64,000 bases of DNA from Arthrobacter_E sp041360795 (GCF_041360795.1 NZ_JBFUPW010000001.1:744001-808000); one strand, 5' to 3'. Counted from the stretch's first letter, positions 7,019 to 16,336 are shown. Notes: generated from the sequence alone by a model not told the origin. A program made the numbers and translations.

Positions 7019-10000
7019 TCAGGGTGCGAGGGCCTTGTTCAGCGCGACGCGGATCCGCTTCTCACTCACCGAGTACTGCGTGCCGAGCTCGACGGCGAAC
7101 AGGCTGACCCGCAGTTCCTCCAACATCCAGCGCACATGGGTTAACTCGGGGCCGGGCCCTTCGCCCGAGCGGAGCGCCGCCACGGCGTCGTCGTACTCAT
7201 CCTCCAGGCGCTGGACGATCGCCATGTTGTTGGCGTCGCGCTGGACATTCGTCGGCAGCTTCTCGAGTCGGCGTTCGATGGCATTCAGGTACCGGGGCAG
7301 CTGCGCGAGCTGCTGGTAACCCGTCTGTGCGACGAACCCGCGGTACACGAGCTGGGACAGATGGCTCTTCTCGTCGTTCAGGGCGCTGATGAGCGCCAGG
7401 CTCGTGCTGCCCTTGAGCTGTTTCTCGATGCGGCGGGCGCTGGCGAGGATGCGCTCGACCACCGCGGTCACGGTGAACACCGTGTCGATGAGGTCGGCCC
7501 GCACCTGCTCGTAGAGCGCGTCGAACGCCTTGGCGTCCCACGGGAGCTGCGCCGGCACGAGCTTGTCGATCGCGGCCTGGGCGCAGTCCGCGATCAGCTC
7601 GCTCACGCTGCCGTGCGGGTTCTGGCTGAACGTCAGCTTCTCGGTGTTGCTCAGGTGCTCCAGGACGTAGCGGTCCGGGGCAGGGATCTTCAGGGCGAGC
7701 AGACGGATGACGCCGGCACGCATGGCGGCTTCCTGGCGTTCCGCGGTCTGGAACACGCGCAGGCCGACGGCGCCGCCCTCGTCCACGAGTGCCGGGTACC
7801 CCGTGACCGTGTGGCCACCGAGCTGCCGGCTCACGCTGCGCTGGATCACGCCACCGCTCGCGGCTGTCAGCGCGGCCCAGTCCTTGAGCCCGCTCAGCTC
7901 CGCGATGCCCGAGGCGTGCAGGCCCGGCTGGGCGCCCGCCGTCGTCGAGCCGTTCGGAGTGCGCGAGCCGTCCGAGGTACGGGCACTGGCGGCGCCCTTC
8001 CCCCCGGCCTTGGCGGCCCGGCCCGGCGTGCCGTTCACGGACTTGGGCGTGGCGCCCAGGCTTTCCGCGATGGCGCGGCGGGTGGCGGGGGCGAGTTCGT
8101 ACTGGAGCGCAGCAAGATCCTTGCTCTCGCCGAGGACCTTGCCCTTCGCGTCCACCACGCGGAAGCTCATGCGCAGATGCGGCGGCACGGAGTCCCAGGC
8201 GAAGCTGCCGTCGGGGACCACCTGACCGCGGAGCCGCCGAAGCGTCAGGGCCAGGGCCTCCTCGATCCGGTCCTCGGTGGGGGAGAAGTCGGCCTCCAGT
8301 GCCGTCACGGCCTGCCGGGCGACGTCGGGGGCCGGGACGAAGTTCTTCCGGACCGCCTTGGGCATGGACTTGATCAGCGCGGTGACCAGCTCCACGCGCT
8401 GGCCGGGGATCTGCCAGCGGAACGGCTCGGGATCCACCTGGTTCAGGAACAGCGCCGGGATCTCCACGGTGGCGCCGTCGGACGGATCGGGCGTGGCACC
8501 CGGAGCGACGGGATGGAACTCGTAGCTCAGCGGGAATTCGAAGCCCTGCTGATGCCACGTCCGGGGGAAGGCGGACTCGTCCAGGTCATCGGCGTCGTCG
8601 CTCATGACGAGGGCACGGTCGAAGTCGAGCAGCCCCGGATCCTGCTGGCGTGCCTGCTTCCACCAGGCGTCGAAGTGCCGCTCGGAGACGACCTCGCGGC
8701 CGATCCGCTGGTCGTAGAACTCGAACAGCGTCTCGTCATCCGCCCGGATGTCGCGGCGGCGCATGCGGGTCTCGAGCTCCTCCACCTCCCGCAGGAGGGC
8801 GCGGTTGCGCTGGAAGAACTTGTGGTGGGTGCGCCATTCGCCGTCCACCAGGGCATGCCGGATGAACAGTTCACGGCAGAGTTCCGGGTCCACGGAGGCG
8901 TAGTTGATCCGGCGCTTGGGGATGATGGGCACGCCGTAGAGCGTGACCTTCTCATAGGCCATGACGGAGCCGGACTTCGAAGACCAATGCGGTTCACTGA
9001 AGGTCCGCTTGACCAGCTGTGGGGCCACCAGTTCGGCCCACTCCGGGGCGAACGCGGCGGTGACCCGTGCCCAGAGACGGCTGGTCTCGACGAGTTCGGC
9101 CGCCATGACGAACGCGGGGGACTTCTTGAACAGTGCCGAGCCGGGGAAGATGGCGAAGCGGGTGCCGCGGGCGCCCGCGTACTCGCGCTTGCGCTCGTCA
9201 TACAGGCCGATCTGGCTGAGCAGACCGGACAGCAACGACTGGTGGATCACGTCGTGCAGGCCCACCGGATCGGTGTCACGGCTGTTGTCCACCGCGATGC
9301 CGAGCGGCTTCGCGAGCTGCCGGAGCTGCGAGTAGAGCTCCTGCCATTCGCGGACCCGCAGGTAGTTGATGAACTCGGTGCGGCACAGGCGGCGGAACTG
9401 GCTTGAGGACAGTTCCCGTTGCTTCTCCTGCAGGTAGTTCCACAGATTCAGGTAACCGGTGAAGTCGCTCTTCTCATCCTTGAAGCGGGAGTGCTTCTCC
9501 GCGGCCTGCTGCTGTTTGTCGGTGGGCCGTTCACGAGGGTCCTGGATGGTCAGCGCGGCGGCCAGCACCATGACCTCACGGGCGCAGCCGCGGCGGGCGG
9601 CCTCCACGATCATGCGGCCGAGGCGCGGATCCACCGGGAGCTGGGCCAGCTGATGTCCGACGGCGGTCAGCCCGGACGGCTTGCGGCCCCCGCCGTGCTC
9701 GCCGCGGCCACGTCCGGCCCCGCGGCCGGTACGGCGCGACTCGGTGACGCCGTCCGCGCCGGTCCCCTTGGCACGGGTCCCCTCGGAAGGGGCGCCGTCG
9801 GCCGTCTCGCCGGGCGCCGGAAGGGCTCCGAGTTCCCGCAGGAGGGTGACGCCGTCGTTGACCGCGCGCGTGTCCGGCGACTCGACGAACGGGAAGCCCT
9901 CGACGTCCTTCGGGGTGCGTGCGACACCGATCGCGATCATCTGGAGGATGACGGCGGCGAGATTGGTGCGCAGGATCTCGGGGTCGGTGAACTCGGGACG

Positions 10001-11107
10001 GCCGAGGAAGTCGTCCTCCGAGTACAGCCGGATGGCGATGCCGTCGCTGACACGGCCGCAACGGCCGGACCGCTGGTTCGCGGACGCCTGGGAGACGCGT
10101 TCGATGGGCAGCCGCTGCACCTTGGTCCGGTGCGAATACCGCGAGATGCGGGCGGTGCCGGTGTCGATCACGTACTTGATGCCGGGCACGGTGAGCGAGG
10201 TCTCGGCGACGTTGGTGGCCAGGACGATGCGACGGCGCGGTCCCGGGTTGAACACCTTGTGCTGCTCCGCGAGGCTCAGCCGGGCGAAGAGCGGCAGGAT
10301 CTCGGCGTCGGCCAGGCGGGGATTCCGGGGGAGACGGCCCTGCAGCGCTTCCGCGGCCTCGCGGATCTCGCGCTCGCCGGAGAAGAACACCAGGATGTCG
10401 CCGGGGGCCTCCCGGGAGAGTTCATCCACGGCGTCGCAGACCGCGTCCACGGGGTCGCGGTCCTCTTCGAGCTCGTCGTCCAGTTCCTCTTCCCCTGGTT
10501 CGGACAGGGGGCGGTAGCGGATCTCCACGGGGAACGTGCGGCCGGAGACCTCGACGATCGGCGCCGGGGTGTCCTCACCGCCGAAGTGCCGGGCGAAGCG
10601 CTCGGGATCGATCGTGGCCGAGGTGATGATGATCTTCAGATCCGGCCGCTGGGGCAGCAGGCGCTTGAGGTATCCGAGGATGAAGTCGATGTTGAGACTG
10701 CGCTCGTGGGCCTCATCCACGATGATGACGCTGTATTTCCGCAGCAGACGGTCCCGCTGGATCTCCGCGAGCAGGATGCCGTCCGTCATCAGCTTGACCT
10801 GGGTCTGCGGCCCCACCTCGCCCGTGAAGCGGACCTGGTAGCCCACTTCCTGGCCGAGTTCCACGTCCAGTTCCTCCGCGATGCGCTCCGCGACAGTGCG
10901 GGCCGCCAGACGACGGGGCTGCGTGTGGCCGATCAGGCCGTGCTCGGCCAGACCCAGTTCGAGGCACATCTTCGGCAGCTGAGTGGTCTTGCCGGAGCCG
11001 GTCTCGCCGGCCACGATGACCACCTGGTTCTCCGAGATGGTGGCCATGATGTCCTCACGGCGTTCGGAGACGGGGAGCGCGGCGGGGTATGTGATGTTCA
11101 GAGGCAT
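7019..11107 (-). CDS. hrpA: ATP-dependent RNA helicase HrpA (DEAH box)
   Basis: Very large SF2 helicase, 1362 residues, matching the long bacterial HrpA type. Motif I GETGSGKT (about 34-41), DEAH (131-134), SAT in IIITSATID, and motif VI QRSGRCGR are present. They are followed by HA2, an OB-fold region and the long DUF3418-type C-terminus. Two low-complexity stretches rich in Gly, Ala, Arg and Thr are inserted, one about 430-490 and one near residues 1020-1065. They look disordered and probably vary between strains. HrpA works in RNA metabolism and, in E. coli, rescues stalled ribosomes. A TAGACT hexamer (11117-11122) lies 9 nt before the ATG. Confidence 0.93.
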   Translation of the reverse strand: MPLNITYPAALPVSERREDIMATISENQVVIVAGETGSGKTTQLPKMCLELGLAEHGLIGHTQPRRLAARTVAERIAEELDVELGQEVGYQVRFTGEVGPQTQVKLMTDGILLAEIQRDRLLRKYSVIIVDEAHERSLNIDFILGYLKRLLPQRPDLKIIITSATIDPERFARHFGGEDTPAPIVEVSGRTFPVEIRYRPLSEPGEEELDDELEEDRDPVDAVCDAVDELSREAPGDILVFFSGEREIREAAEALQGRLPRNPRLADAEILPLFARLSLAEQHKVFNPGPRRRIVLATNVAETSLTVPGIKYVIDTGTARISRYSHRTKVQRLPIERVSQASANQRSGRCGRVSDGIAIRLYSEDDFLGRPEFTDPEILRTNLAAVILQMIAIGVARTPKDVEGFPFVESPDTRAVNDGVTLLRELGALPAPGETADGAPSEGTRAKGTGADGVTESRRTGRGAGRGRGEHGGGRKPSGLTAVGHQLAQLPVDPRLGRMIVEAARRGCAREVMVLAAALTIQDPRERPTDKQQQAAEKHSRFKDEKSDFTGYLNLWNYLQEKQRELSSSQFRRLCRTEFINYLRVREWQELYSQLRQLAKPLGIAVDNSRDTDPVGLHDVIHQSLLSGLLSQIGLYDERKREYAGARGTRFAIFPGSALFKKSPAFVMAAELVETSRLWARVTAAFAPEWAELVAPQLVKRTFSEPHWSSKSGSVMAYEKVTLYGVPIIPKRRINYASVDPELCRELFIRHALVDGEWRTHHKFFQRNRALLREVEELETRMRRRDIRADDETLFEFYDQRIGREVVSERHFDAWWKQARQQDPGLLDFDRALVMSDDADDLDESAFPRTWHQQGFEFPLSYEFHPVAPGATPDPSDGATVEIPALFLNQVDPEPFRWQIPGQRVELVTALIKSMPKAVRKNFVPAPDVARQAVTALEADFSPTEDRIEEALALTLRRLRGQVVPDGSFAWDSVPPHLRMSFRVVDAKGKVLGESKDLAALQYELAPATRRAIAESLGATPKSVNGTPGRAAKAGGKGAASARTSDGSRTPNGSTTAGAQPGLHASGIAELSGLKDWAALTAASGGVIQRSVSRQLGGHTVTGYPALVDEGGAVGLRVFQTAERQEAAMRAGVIRLLALKIPAPDRYVLEHLSNTEKLTFSQNPHGSVSELIADCAQAAIDKLVPAQLPWDAKAFDALYEQVRADLIDTVFTVTAVVERILASARRIEKQLKGSTSLALISALNDEKSHLSQLVYRGFVAQTGYQQLAQLPRYLNAIERRLEKLPTNVQRDANNMAIVQRLEDEYDDAVAALRSGEGPGPELTHVRWMLEELRVSLFAVELGTQYSVSEKRIRVALNKALAP

Positions 11108-11167
11108 GACCTGATCAGTCTAGTTGTCCCGGATCGCCCGGCTGAAAGGAATGCTTCGGTGTGGATG

Positions 11168-11278
11168 CCCGGGTGACCGAGGTGCTCTGCTTGCTTTCCC
11201 CGCGCTCTGTTGCTGGCTGACGATGGGGCCTGGGCGCGGGGCCCCTTGACGCAAGCTGCCGCACCTCGGTCTCCCGGG
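11168..11278. repeat. Large imperfect inverted repeat upstream of hrpA
   Basis: Arms 11168-11185 and 11261-11278 match over 18 bp with one mismatch, and partial pairing continues inward (GCTTGC against GCAAGC). It forms a long hairpin of about 111 nt within the gene-free stretch 11108-11606. No open frame or known RNA family is recognisable, so function is unknown. Confidence 0.6.
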
Positions 11279-11360
11279 CGCTGCGTTGCGTGATTGCCCG
11301 CCCCGTGCTCGGTGCCTTGCGGACTGATCAGTCGTGCCGATCCGGGGAAGGGAGAAATGA

Positions 11361-11394
11361 CGAGAGCCCCGGTTCCGTGGAACCGGGGCTCTCG
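11361..11394 (-). terminator. Rho-independent terminator downstream of tRNA-Arg
   Basis: A 16-bp perfect stem (11361-11376 with 11379-11394) is followed on the minus strand by a modest T-rich run, directly after the tRNA 3' end. Confidence 0.85.
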
Positions 11395-11401
11395 CTGTAT
11401 C

Positions 11402-11477
11402 TGGTGCCCTCGATAGGATTCGAACCTACGGCCTTCTGCTCCGGAGGCAGACGCTCTATCCCCTGAGCTACGAGGGC
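11402..11477 (-). tRNA. tRNA-Arg (anticodon CCG)
   Basis: Complete cloverleaf of 76 nt read on the minus strand, with acceptor stem GCCCTCG paired to CGAGGGC, a D-arm, anticodon stem TCTGC/GCAGA with loop CTCCGGA, a T-arm with TTCGAAT, and encoded CCA. The anticodon CCG reads CGG, a frequent arginine codon in this GC-rich genome. The gene-free stretch 11108-11606 around it otherwise holds only the terminator and the inverted repeat at 11168-11278. Confidence 0.97.
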
Positions 11478-11606
11478 GGGCCAGGGATCCCGGGGTGGCC
11501 CCGGAACGTCCTCGAGCTTAGCAGGAATCCACCTCCGGATGCGAAATCGACGCGTCCGGGGCGCGGCCTGGACACGCCGACCGCGGACCGGTTCTCACGG
11601 AAGGAT

Positions 11607-13136
11607 TCAGTACCCCAGGAAGGAATCGCTCTTCACCCGTCGGACTCCTGCGGCTCGGAGGGCACCCCGGAGGGTGGCGACGAAGTCCGGGGCGCCGGAC
11701 ACGAGCGCGTGCCGCCCCGCGGCGTCGGGCACCAGCTCGGCGATCCGGGCGGCACTGAATCGTTCGCTGCCCACATGTTCGACGCCGTCGGGCAGCCGGG
11801 CGCCCTCGGGAAGGGGCGCGGAGGTGCGCAGCAGGACCCGCGCGCCGGAGCGGGCCAGCGCACCCAGGTAGGCGGCGTCGTCGACGTCCCGTACCGAGTA
11901 GAGGACCACCGTGTCAGGGAGAGACCCGGCGGGTGCGCCGTCCAGCATCCCCACGAAGGGGGTGATTCCGATGCCGCCGGCCACCAGGAGCGCCGGGCGG
12001 TCTGATGGGCCGAGCAGGAATTCGCCCCCGGTGCGGCTCAGACGGAGTGCGGCGCCGGTCTCGAGGTCATGGAGGGCCTTCTTGGCGGGTGACGGCTGGC
12101 TGGGCAGACGCGTGGCGATCCGGAGGACGCCGTCGCCGGCCGCGACCGGGCTGAACACCCGCCGTGACGAGCCGATGCCCGGCACCGGAATGGTCAGTTC
12201 CACATACTGGCCTGCGGCGAGACGCGGGTCGTCAGGAGCTTCGAAGGTGAACTCCGTGATGTCCTTGCCCACCGGCCGGTGATCGAGGAACGTCACCACG
12301 CTGGACCCCTTGGGGCGCAGCGCGAACGCGAGGATGTTGCCCACCAGCAGGACCGCCTCCGGGGCGTTCGAGAGGATCACGGTGCCGAGCTGGAGGGAGA
12401 ACGGCAGGCTGAAGAGCACTCCCACCGCGGCGCCCACCAGGATCCGCTGCCATCGTCGCGGCGGAAGGGTGAGCGGTTCGCTCAGCATGAAGCAGGCGAA
12501 GAACACGGTGGCCTGGCTGGTGAACCACAGCGTCGGGACGTCGGCCGCCGGCATCCCGCGGCCCAGGGCGACGGAGACCGCCGTCAGCAGCGAGACACCC
12601 AGGAAGGTCAGGGCCACCGGGAACTGCCCGGCCCGGTAGAGGACCAGCAGGCCCAGGGGCACGACGGCCCAGAGCAGCAAGGGCGACCCCACCCACCACG
12701 TGGCCGCATTGAGGCCGGTCAGGGACACCACGAACGCGCCGAGCGCGGCGGGGTTGAACAGATGACGGCCGCGCCAGGCGAGAGCGTATTTCGACGCGGA
12801 GGCCAGCACGGCGGCCAGCGCCACGCCCAGTCCCTCCCGGAAACCCGCCGCCGGCCAGAAGAGGAAGTACAGCAGCCCCGCGGTGACCAGCGATGAATCC
12901 CAGTAGGGCCGCATCCGGAACAGCAGAGCGCAGGCGCCGTTGGACAGCGTGGTCGCCGCAAGGCAGAGCATCAGGTGCAGGCACAGCTCGGGAACACCGA
13001 ACTCGGTCCAGCCGAGGGCGTCCAGGAGGAGACTGTAAACGATCAGGACGCCGAGGGACAGGGCCACCACGCGGGTCATCGACAGGCGACCCAGTGGCCG
13101 GGTCACACGCTGCGTGACGCTCAGTAGTGCGGACAT
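11607..13136 (-). CDS. Membrane flavoreductase: RnfD/NqrB-like domain fused to FNR-type oxidoreductase
   Basis: Fusion protein of 509 residues. The first 280 or so are strongly hydrophobic with about nine membrane segments and resemble the RnfD/NqrB fold, including FNPAALGAFVVSLTGL. From about residue 283 a ferredoxin-NADP reductase-like module follows: AGQYVELTIPVP and RRVFSPVA bind FAD, GGIGITPFVGML binds NAD(P), and the chain ends SDSFLGY. It probably carries electrons from cytosolic NAD(P)H across the membrane to an outside flavoprotein. The ATG overlaps the stop of apbE, so the two are coupled. A longer frame to 13202 exists but would overlap apbE further. Confidence 0.85.
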   Translation of the reverse strand: MSALLSVTQRVTRPLGRLSMTRVVALSLGVLIVYSLLLDALGWTEFGVPELCLHLMLCLAATTLSNGACALLFRMRPYWDSSLVTAGLLYFLFWPAAGFREGLGVALAAVLASASKYALAWRGRHLFNPAALGAFVVSLTGLNAATWWVGSPLLLWAVVPLGLLVLYRAGQFPVALTFLGVSLLTAVSVALGRGMPAADVPTLWFTSQATVFFACFMLSEPLTLPPRRWQRILVGAAVGVLFSLPFSLQLGTVILSNAPEAVLLVGNILAFALRPKGSSVVTFLDHRPVGKDITEFTFEAPDDPRLAAGQYVELTIPVPGIGSSRRVFSPVAAGDGVLRIATRLPSQPSPAKKALHDLETGAALRLSRTGGEFLLGPSDRPALLVAGGIGITPFVGMLDGAPAGSLPDTVVLYSVRDVDDAAYLGALARSGARVLLRTSAPLPEGARLPDGVEHVGSERFSAARIAELVPDAAGRHALVSGAPDFVATLRGALRAAGVRRVKSDSFLGY

Positions 13137-14020
13137 CAGAACAAGCCTTCCAGGAAGTACTCGGAACCTTCGGCGTGCCCATCGCTGTGCACGGTCAGCC
13201 ACTCCACGCTGTAACGCGCAGCCAGCTCGTGGCCCGGGACGAAGAACAGCGCCGTGGCGAGCCCGTCGGCCTGCAGGGCCTCGGGTGCCAGAACCCAGCT
13301 TGCCACCACTCGCCGCACGGGTTCACCCGTCAGGCCGTCCAGCACGTGGTGCAGCCCGCGGCCCCACGCTCGGCGCGCGGTCCCGGAGGCTGCGAGCGCC
13401 TGCTGCTGGACCTCGACGACGCCGATCGCCCGGCTGCTGTCGAACGGGCTCTCCAGCCCGATCCGGTCAGCCGCGGGGCCGGAGTGCCGGAGGTCACCGC
13501 CGGCGTCGACCAGGTGGTCAGACACCCCGGCGTCCTCGAGGATCCCGCAGACGAGGTCCACCAGAAGTCCCTTGCCGGCGGCTCCGATGTCCAGCAGAAC
13601 GGGGCCGCTCGCCGTCACCGTGAGGTCCTCCCAGCCCGCGTCCACACCCCAGACGGGCGCGGCGACGGCCGGTCCATGCGGGGTTAGGGAGTAGGCCGCG
13701 TCGTAGCCGAGCCGCACGAGGGATTCGCCGATGAACGGGGTGACGGAGCCGTCGGTCAGGTCATGGAGCTCCCGGTACAGGCGTCCGAGGGGGCCTGCCT
13801 CGGCGGGGAGCGTCAGGGTCCGCTCGGCGCCGTCCGGGTCGACGGGTTCCGCGGCCCAGCGTGCCACCGCGGAGTCCGAGCGGAACCGGGACCACACGGC
13901 GTCGAACTCGTCGATCCTCTGCCGGATCCGCCCTTCGATCCGGTCGGTGAGTCCCTCGGCTCTGATCCACCACCGCGTTCCGATGGCGTCGAATTCCAGG
14001 GGATTGGTCGTCATGGGCAT
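13136..14020 (-). CDS. apbE: FAD:protein FMN transferase (ApbE family)
   Basis: Covalently attaches FMN to a Thr or Ser of target proteins, using FAD as donor; 294 residues. ApbE features seen: FDAVWSRFRSDSAVARW near the N-terminus, LLDIGAAGKGLLVDLVCGIL (flavin and metal site), VDAGGDLRHSG, AWGRGLHHVLDGLTGEP, and ALQADGLATALFF near the end. No signal peptide is visible, so the modification may occur inside or the protein may use another route. It lies between the FMN-binding lipoprotein and the membrane reductase with 8 bp and 1 bp junctions, which identifies its likely substrate. Start may be 14020 or 14014. Confidence 0.9.
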   Translation of the reverse strand: MPMTTNPLEFDAIGTRWWIRAEGLTDRIEGRIRQRIDEFDAVWSRFRSDSAVARWAAEPVDPDGAERTLTLPAEAGPLGRLYRELHDLTDGSVTPFIGESLVRLGYDAAYSLTPHGPAVAAPVWGVDAGWEDLTVTASGPVLLDIGAAGKGLLVDLVCGILEDAGVSDHLVDAGGDLRHSGPAADRIGLESPFDSSRAIGVVEVQQQALAASGTARRAWGRGLHHVLDGLTGEPVRRVVASWVLAPEALQADGLATALFFVPGHELAARYSVEWLTVHSDGHAEGSEYFLEGLF

Positions 14021-14028
14021 ACGGGAAC

Positions 14029-14499
14029 TCAGCCCGCCTGCTTCTTGATGGCCTCCACGGCGTCGTTGAACCCGCCGCTGGTCAGGCTCGAGCCGGCCAC
14101 CCGGCTCACGTCGAGCTGGTCGATGCTCTTGCCCACCACCAGGTCCTTGATGCCACCGGCGAACCGGTTCTGGAACAGCTGGGTGTTCGCACTGGTCGGA
14201 TGGGTGGCGATCTTGACGTCGCTGATCTTGCCCGAGGCGAGGGTGAGAGTGACGCCCACGGTCTCCTCGCCGTTGGGGGAGGTGTAATGTCCGTCCGCGC
14301 TGTAGGTGCCGTCCTTGTAGTGACCAGGGGTGGCAGGAGCCCCGGTGCTGCCCGCGGCACTCGACGCTCCGGAGGTGGGGGACACGTCTGCCGTGGAGGT
14401 GCCCTGCTTCGCCGGGGCGCAGGCGGTGGCGCCCGCCAGCATGGCGAGTCCAGCGGCGGTGCCGGCGAGGATCTTCAGAGAAGGAGTGGAGGTGGTCAT
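14029..14499 (-). CDS. FMN-binding lipoprotein (extracytoplasmic flavin carrier)
   Basis: Lipoprotein of 156 residues with a clear lipobox, AGATAC, after a hydrophobic signal. A Ser/Thr/Ala-rich linker follows, then the FMN-binding domain: GHYKDGTYSADGHYTSPNG, GVTLTLASGKISDV and the C-terminal AGSSLTSGGFNDAVEAI. The SLTSGG stretch corresponds to the site where ApbE attaches FMN; the Thr is the likely acceptor (inference). Anchored outside the membrane, it probably accepts electrons from the reductase encoded two genes downstream. ATG at 14499 has AGGAG 6 nt upstream, so I rejected the longer frame to 14550. First gene of the operon, divergent from argS. Confidence 0.88.
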   Translation of the reverse strand: MTTSTPSLKILAGTAAGLAMLAGATACAPAKQGTSTADVSPTSGASSAAGSTGAPATPGHYKDGTYSADGHYTSPNGEETVGVTLTLASGKISDVKIATHPTSANTQLFQNRFAGGIKDLVVGKSIDQLDVSRVAGSSLTSGGFNDAVEAIKKQAG

Positions 14500-14602
14500 C
14501 GATGCTCCTGAGGGGGAAGAAGGGATGGAGACCCAGGGGGCTGGCTCCACCGTAATTCGGCTTGCTGGGCGTATGTCCAGAGTTTCCTGAGAATGGATGC
14601 TC

Positions 14603-14636
14603 TATGTGGACAAACTTGTCCGAGGCTGTCCACATA
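14603..14636. promoter_or_regulatory. Inverted repeat between the flavin operon and argS (operator candidate)
   Basis: Arms TATGTGGACA (14603-14612) and TGTCCACATA (14627-14636) are perfect complements separated by 14 bp. The site lies in the 187-bp divergent promoter region, closer to argS. Binding factor unknown. Confidence 0.45.
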
Positions 14637-14674
14637 CCAGGTTCATGCTTTTCCGCCGGGCAGGCCCCTCCCCG

Positions 14675-14680
14675 TAGGAT
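14675..14680 (+). promoter_or_regulatory. -10-like hexamer of argS
   Basis: TAGGAT lies 6 nt before the GTG at 14687, fitting a leaderless transcript. Confidence 0.45.
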
Positions 14681-14686
14681 TGAGGG

Positions 14687-16336
14687 GTGACTCCCGAACA
14701 GCTTTCCGCAGCAATCACCGCATGCCTGAAGGACGCCGTCGCTGACGGCTCGATCAACCTCCCCGCCGAGGCGCTGGAGGCCGAGGTCCGTGTGGAGCGA
14801 CCGAAGAACCGGGAGCACGGTGACTGGGCCACCAACGCCGCCATGCAGTTCGGGAAGCGCGCCGGTCTGTCGCCCCGCGACTTCGCCGCCATTCTCGGCG
14901 CGAAGCTCGAAGGCGTGGACGGCGTCGCGTCGGTGGACATCGCGGGCCCCGGCTTCATCAACATCACCCTGGACGCAGGCGCCGCCGGCGAGCTGGCGCG
15001 CACCATCGTCGAGGCAGGTGACACCTACGGCAACAACGACGCGCTCGCAGGCCACACGGTCAACATGGAGTTCGTCTCCGCCAACCCGACCGGCCCGCTG
15101 CACATCGGTCACACCCGCTGGGCGGCGCTGGGTGACTCCATCGCCCGTGTGCTCCGTGCCGCCGGCGCCGACGTCACCGCCGAGTACTACATCAACGACG
15201 CCGGCAGTCAGATGAACGTGTTCGCCAACTCGGTGCTGTCCCGCCTGCGCGGTCGTGACGTGCCGGAAGGCGGCTACCCCGGCCAGTACATCGTGGACCT
15301 GGGCCACGAGGTGCTCCGGGAACACCCCGCCATCCGTGAGCTGACCGATGAGGCCGCGCTGCCCATCATCCGCGAGGCCGCCTACCAGGCGCAGCTCGAA
15401 GACATCAAGCAGACGCTCGCCGATTTCGACGTGCATTTCGACGTCTACTTCTCGGAGCGGACCCTGCACGAGTCCGGCGCGCTCGAAGCCTCGGTGGACC
15501 GCCTGCGCGAGCAGGGCCACGTCTTCGACCAGGACGGCGCCGTCTGGCTGCGCACCACGGATTTCACGGATGACAAGGACCGCGTCCTCATCCGTGCCAA
15601 CGGCGAGCCCACGTACTTCGCCGCCGACGCCGCCTATTACCTCACCAAGAGGGACCGCGGCTTCGAGGAGAAGATCTACCTGCTCGGCGCCGACCACCAC
15701 GGCTACGTCAATCGCCTGAAGGCCATCGCGGCCTGCGCCGGTGACGATCCGGAGAAGAACATCGAGGTCCTCATCGGTCAGCTCGTGTCGGTGAACGGCG
15801 CGAAGTTGTCCAAGCGCGCGGGCAACATCATCGAGCTCAAGGACCTTATCTCCTGGCTCGGCAAGGATGCGGTGCGCTACTCGCTGGCTCGCTTCCCCGC
15901 GGATTCGCCCATCACGCTGGAGCCCGAGGTCCTCAAGAAGAACAGCAACGAGAATCCCGTGTTCTACGTGCAGTACGCGCACGCCCGGTCCCGCGGCACG
16001 GCGCGCAACGCGGCGGCGGCCGGTGTGGACCGCAGCGAGTTCGACGCGTCGCTGCTGACCGATCCCACTGAGAATGAGCTGCTGTCCCAGCTGGGCAGCT
16101 TCCCGTCCATCGTGGCCAAGGCCGCCGAGCTGCGGGAGCCGCACCGCATCGCCCGTCACCTCGAGGTCATCGCCGGGGCCTACCACCGCTGGTACGACGC
16201 CTGCCGCGTCACGCCGCTGGGGGACGAAGAGGTGACCACGGTCAATCGCACCCGCCTGTGGCTCAACGACGCCACGAGCCAGGTCCTCGCCAACGGCCTC
16301 GCCCTCCTCGGCGTGTCCGCTCCGGAGCGGATGTAA
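14687..16336 (+). CDS. argS: Arginyl-tRNA synthetase
   Basis: Charges tRNA-Arg; class I synthetase of 549 residues. N-terminal Add1 domain (about 1-110), then SANPTGPLHIGHTRW with the HIGH signature, YYINDAGSQMNVF, the KMSKS counterpart AKLSKRAGN, and a C-terminal DALR-type anticodon domain beginning near VFYVQYAHAR. GTG start with a -10-like hexamer 6 nt upstream. The stop TAATG overlaps the lysA ATG. The same argS-lysA-hom-thrC-thrB-rho order is known from mycobacteria. The window also holds a tRNA-Arg 3.2 kb away, on the other strand. Confidence 0.97.
   Translation: MTPEQLSAAITACLKDAVADGSINLPAEALEAEVRVERPKNREHGDWATNAAMQFGKRAGLSPRDFAAILGAKLEGVDGVASVDIAGPGFINITLDAGAAGELARTIVEAGDTYGNNDALAGHTVNMEFVSANPTGPLHIGHTRWAALGDSIARVLRAAGADVTAEYYINDAGSQMNVFANSVLSRLRGRDVPEGGYPGQYIVDLGHEVLREHPAIRELTDEAALPIIREAAYQAQLEDIKQTLADFDVHFDVYFSERTLHESGALEASVDRLREQGHVFDQDGAVWLRTTDFTDDKDRVLIRANGEPTYFAADAAYYLTKRDRGFEEKIYLLGADHHGYVNRLKAIAACAGDDPEKNIEVLIGQLVSVNGAKLSKRAGNIIELKDLISWLGKDAVRYSLARFPADSPITLEPEVLKKNSNENPVFYVQYAHARSRGTARNAAAAGVDRSEFDASLLTDPTENELLSQLGSFPSIVAKAAELREPHRIARHLEVIAGAYHRWYDACRVTPLGDEEVTTVNRTRLWLNDATSQVLANGLALLGVSAPERM

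Noticed and set aside
11108..11606. Integrated element at the tRNA-Arg gene
   Set aside because: No integrase, direct repeat of the tRNA end or change in base composition is visible; flanks are chromosomal genes.
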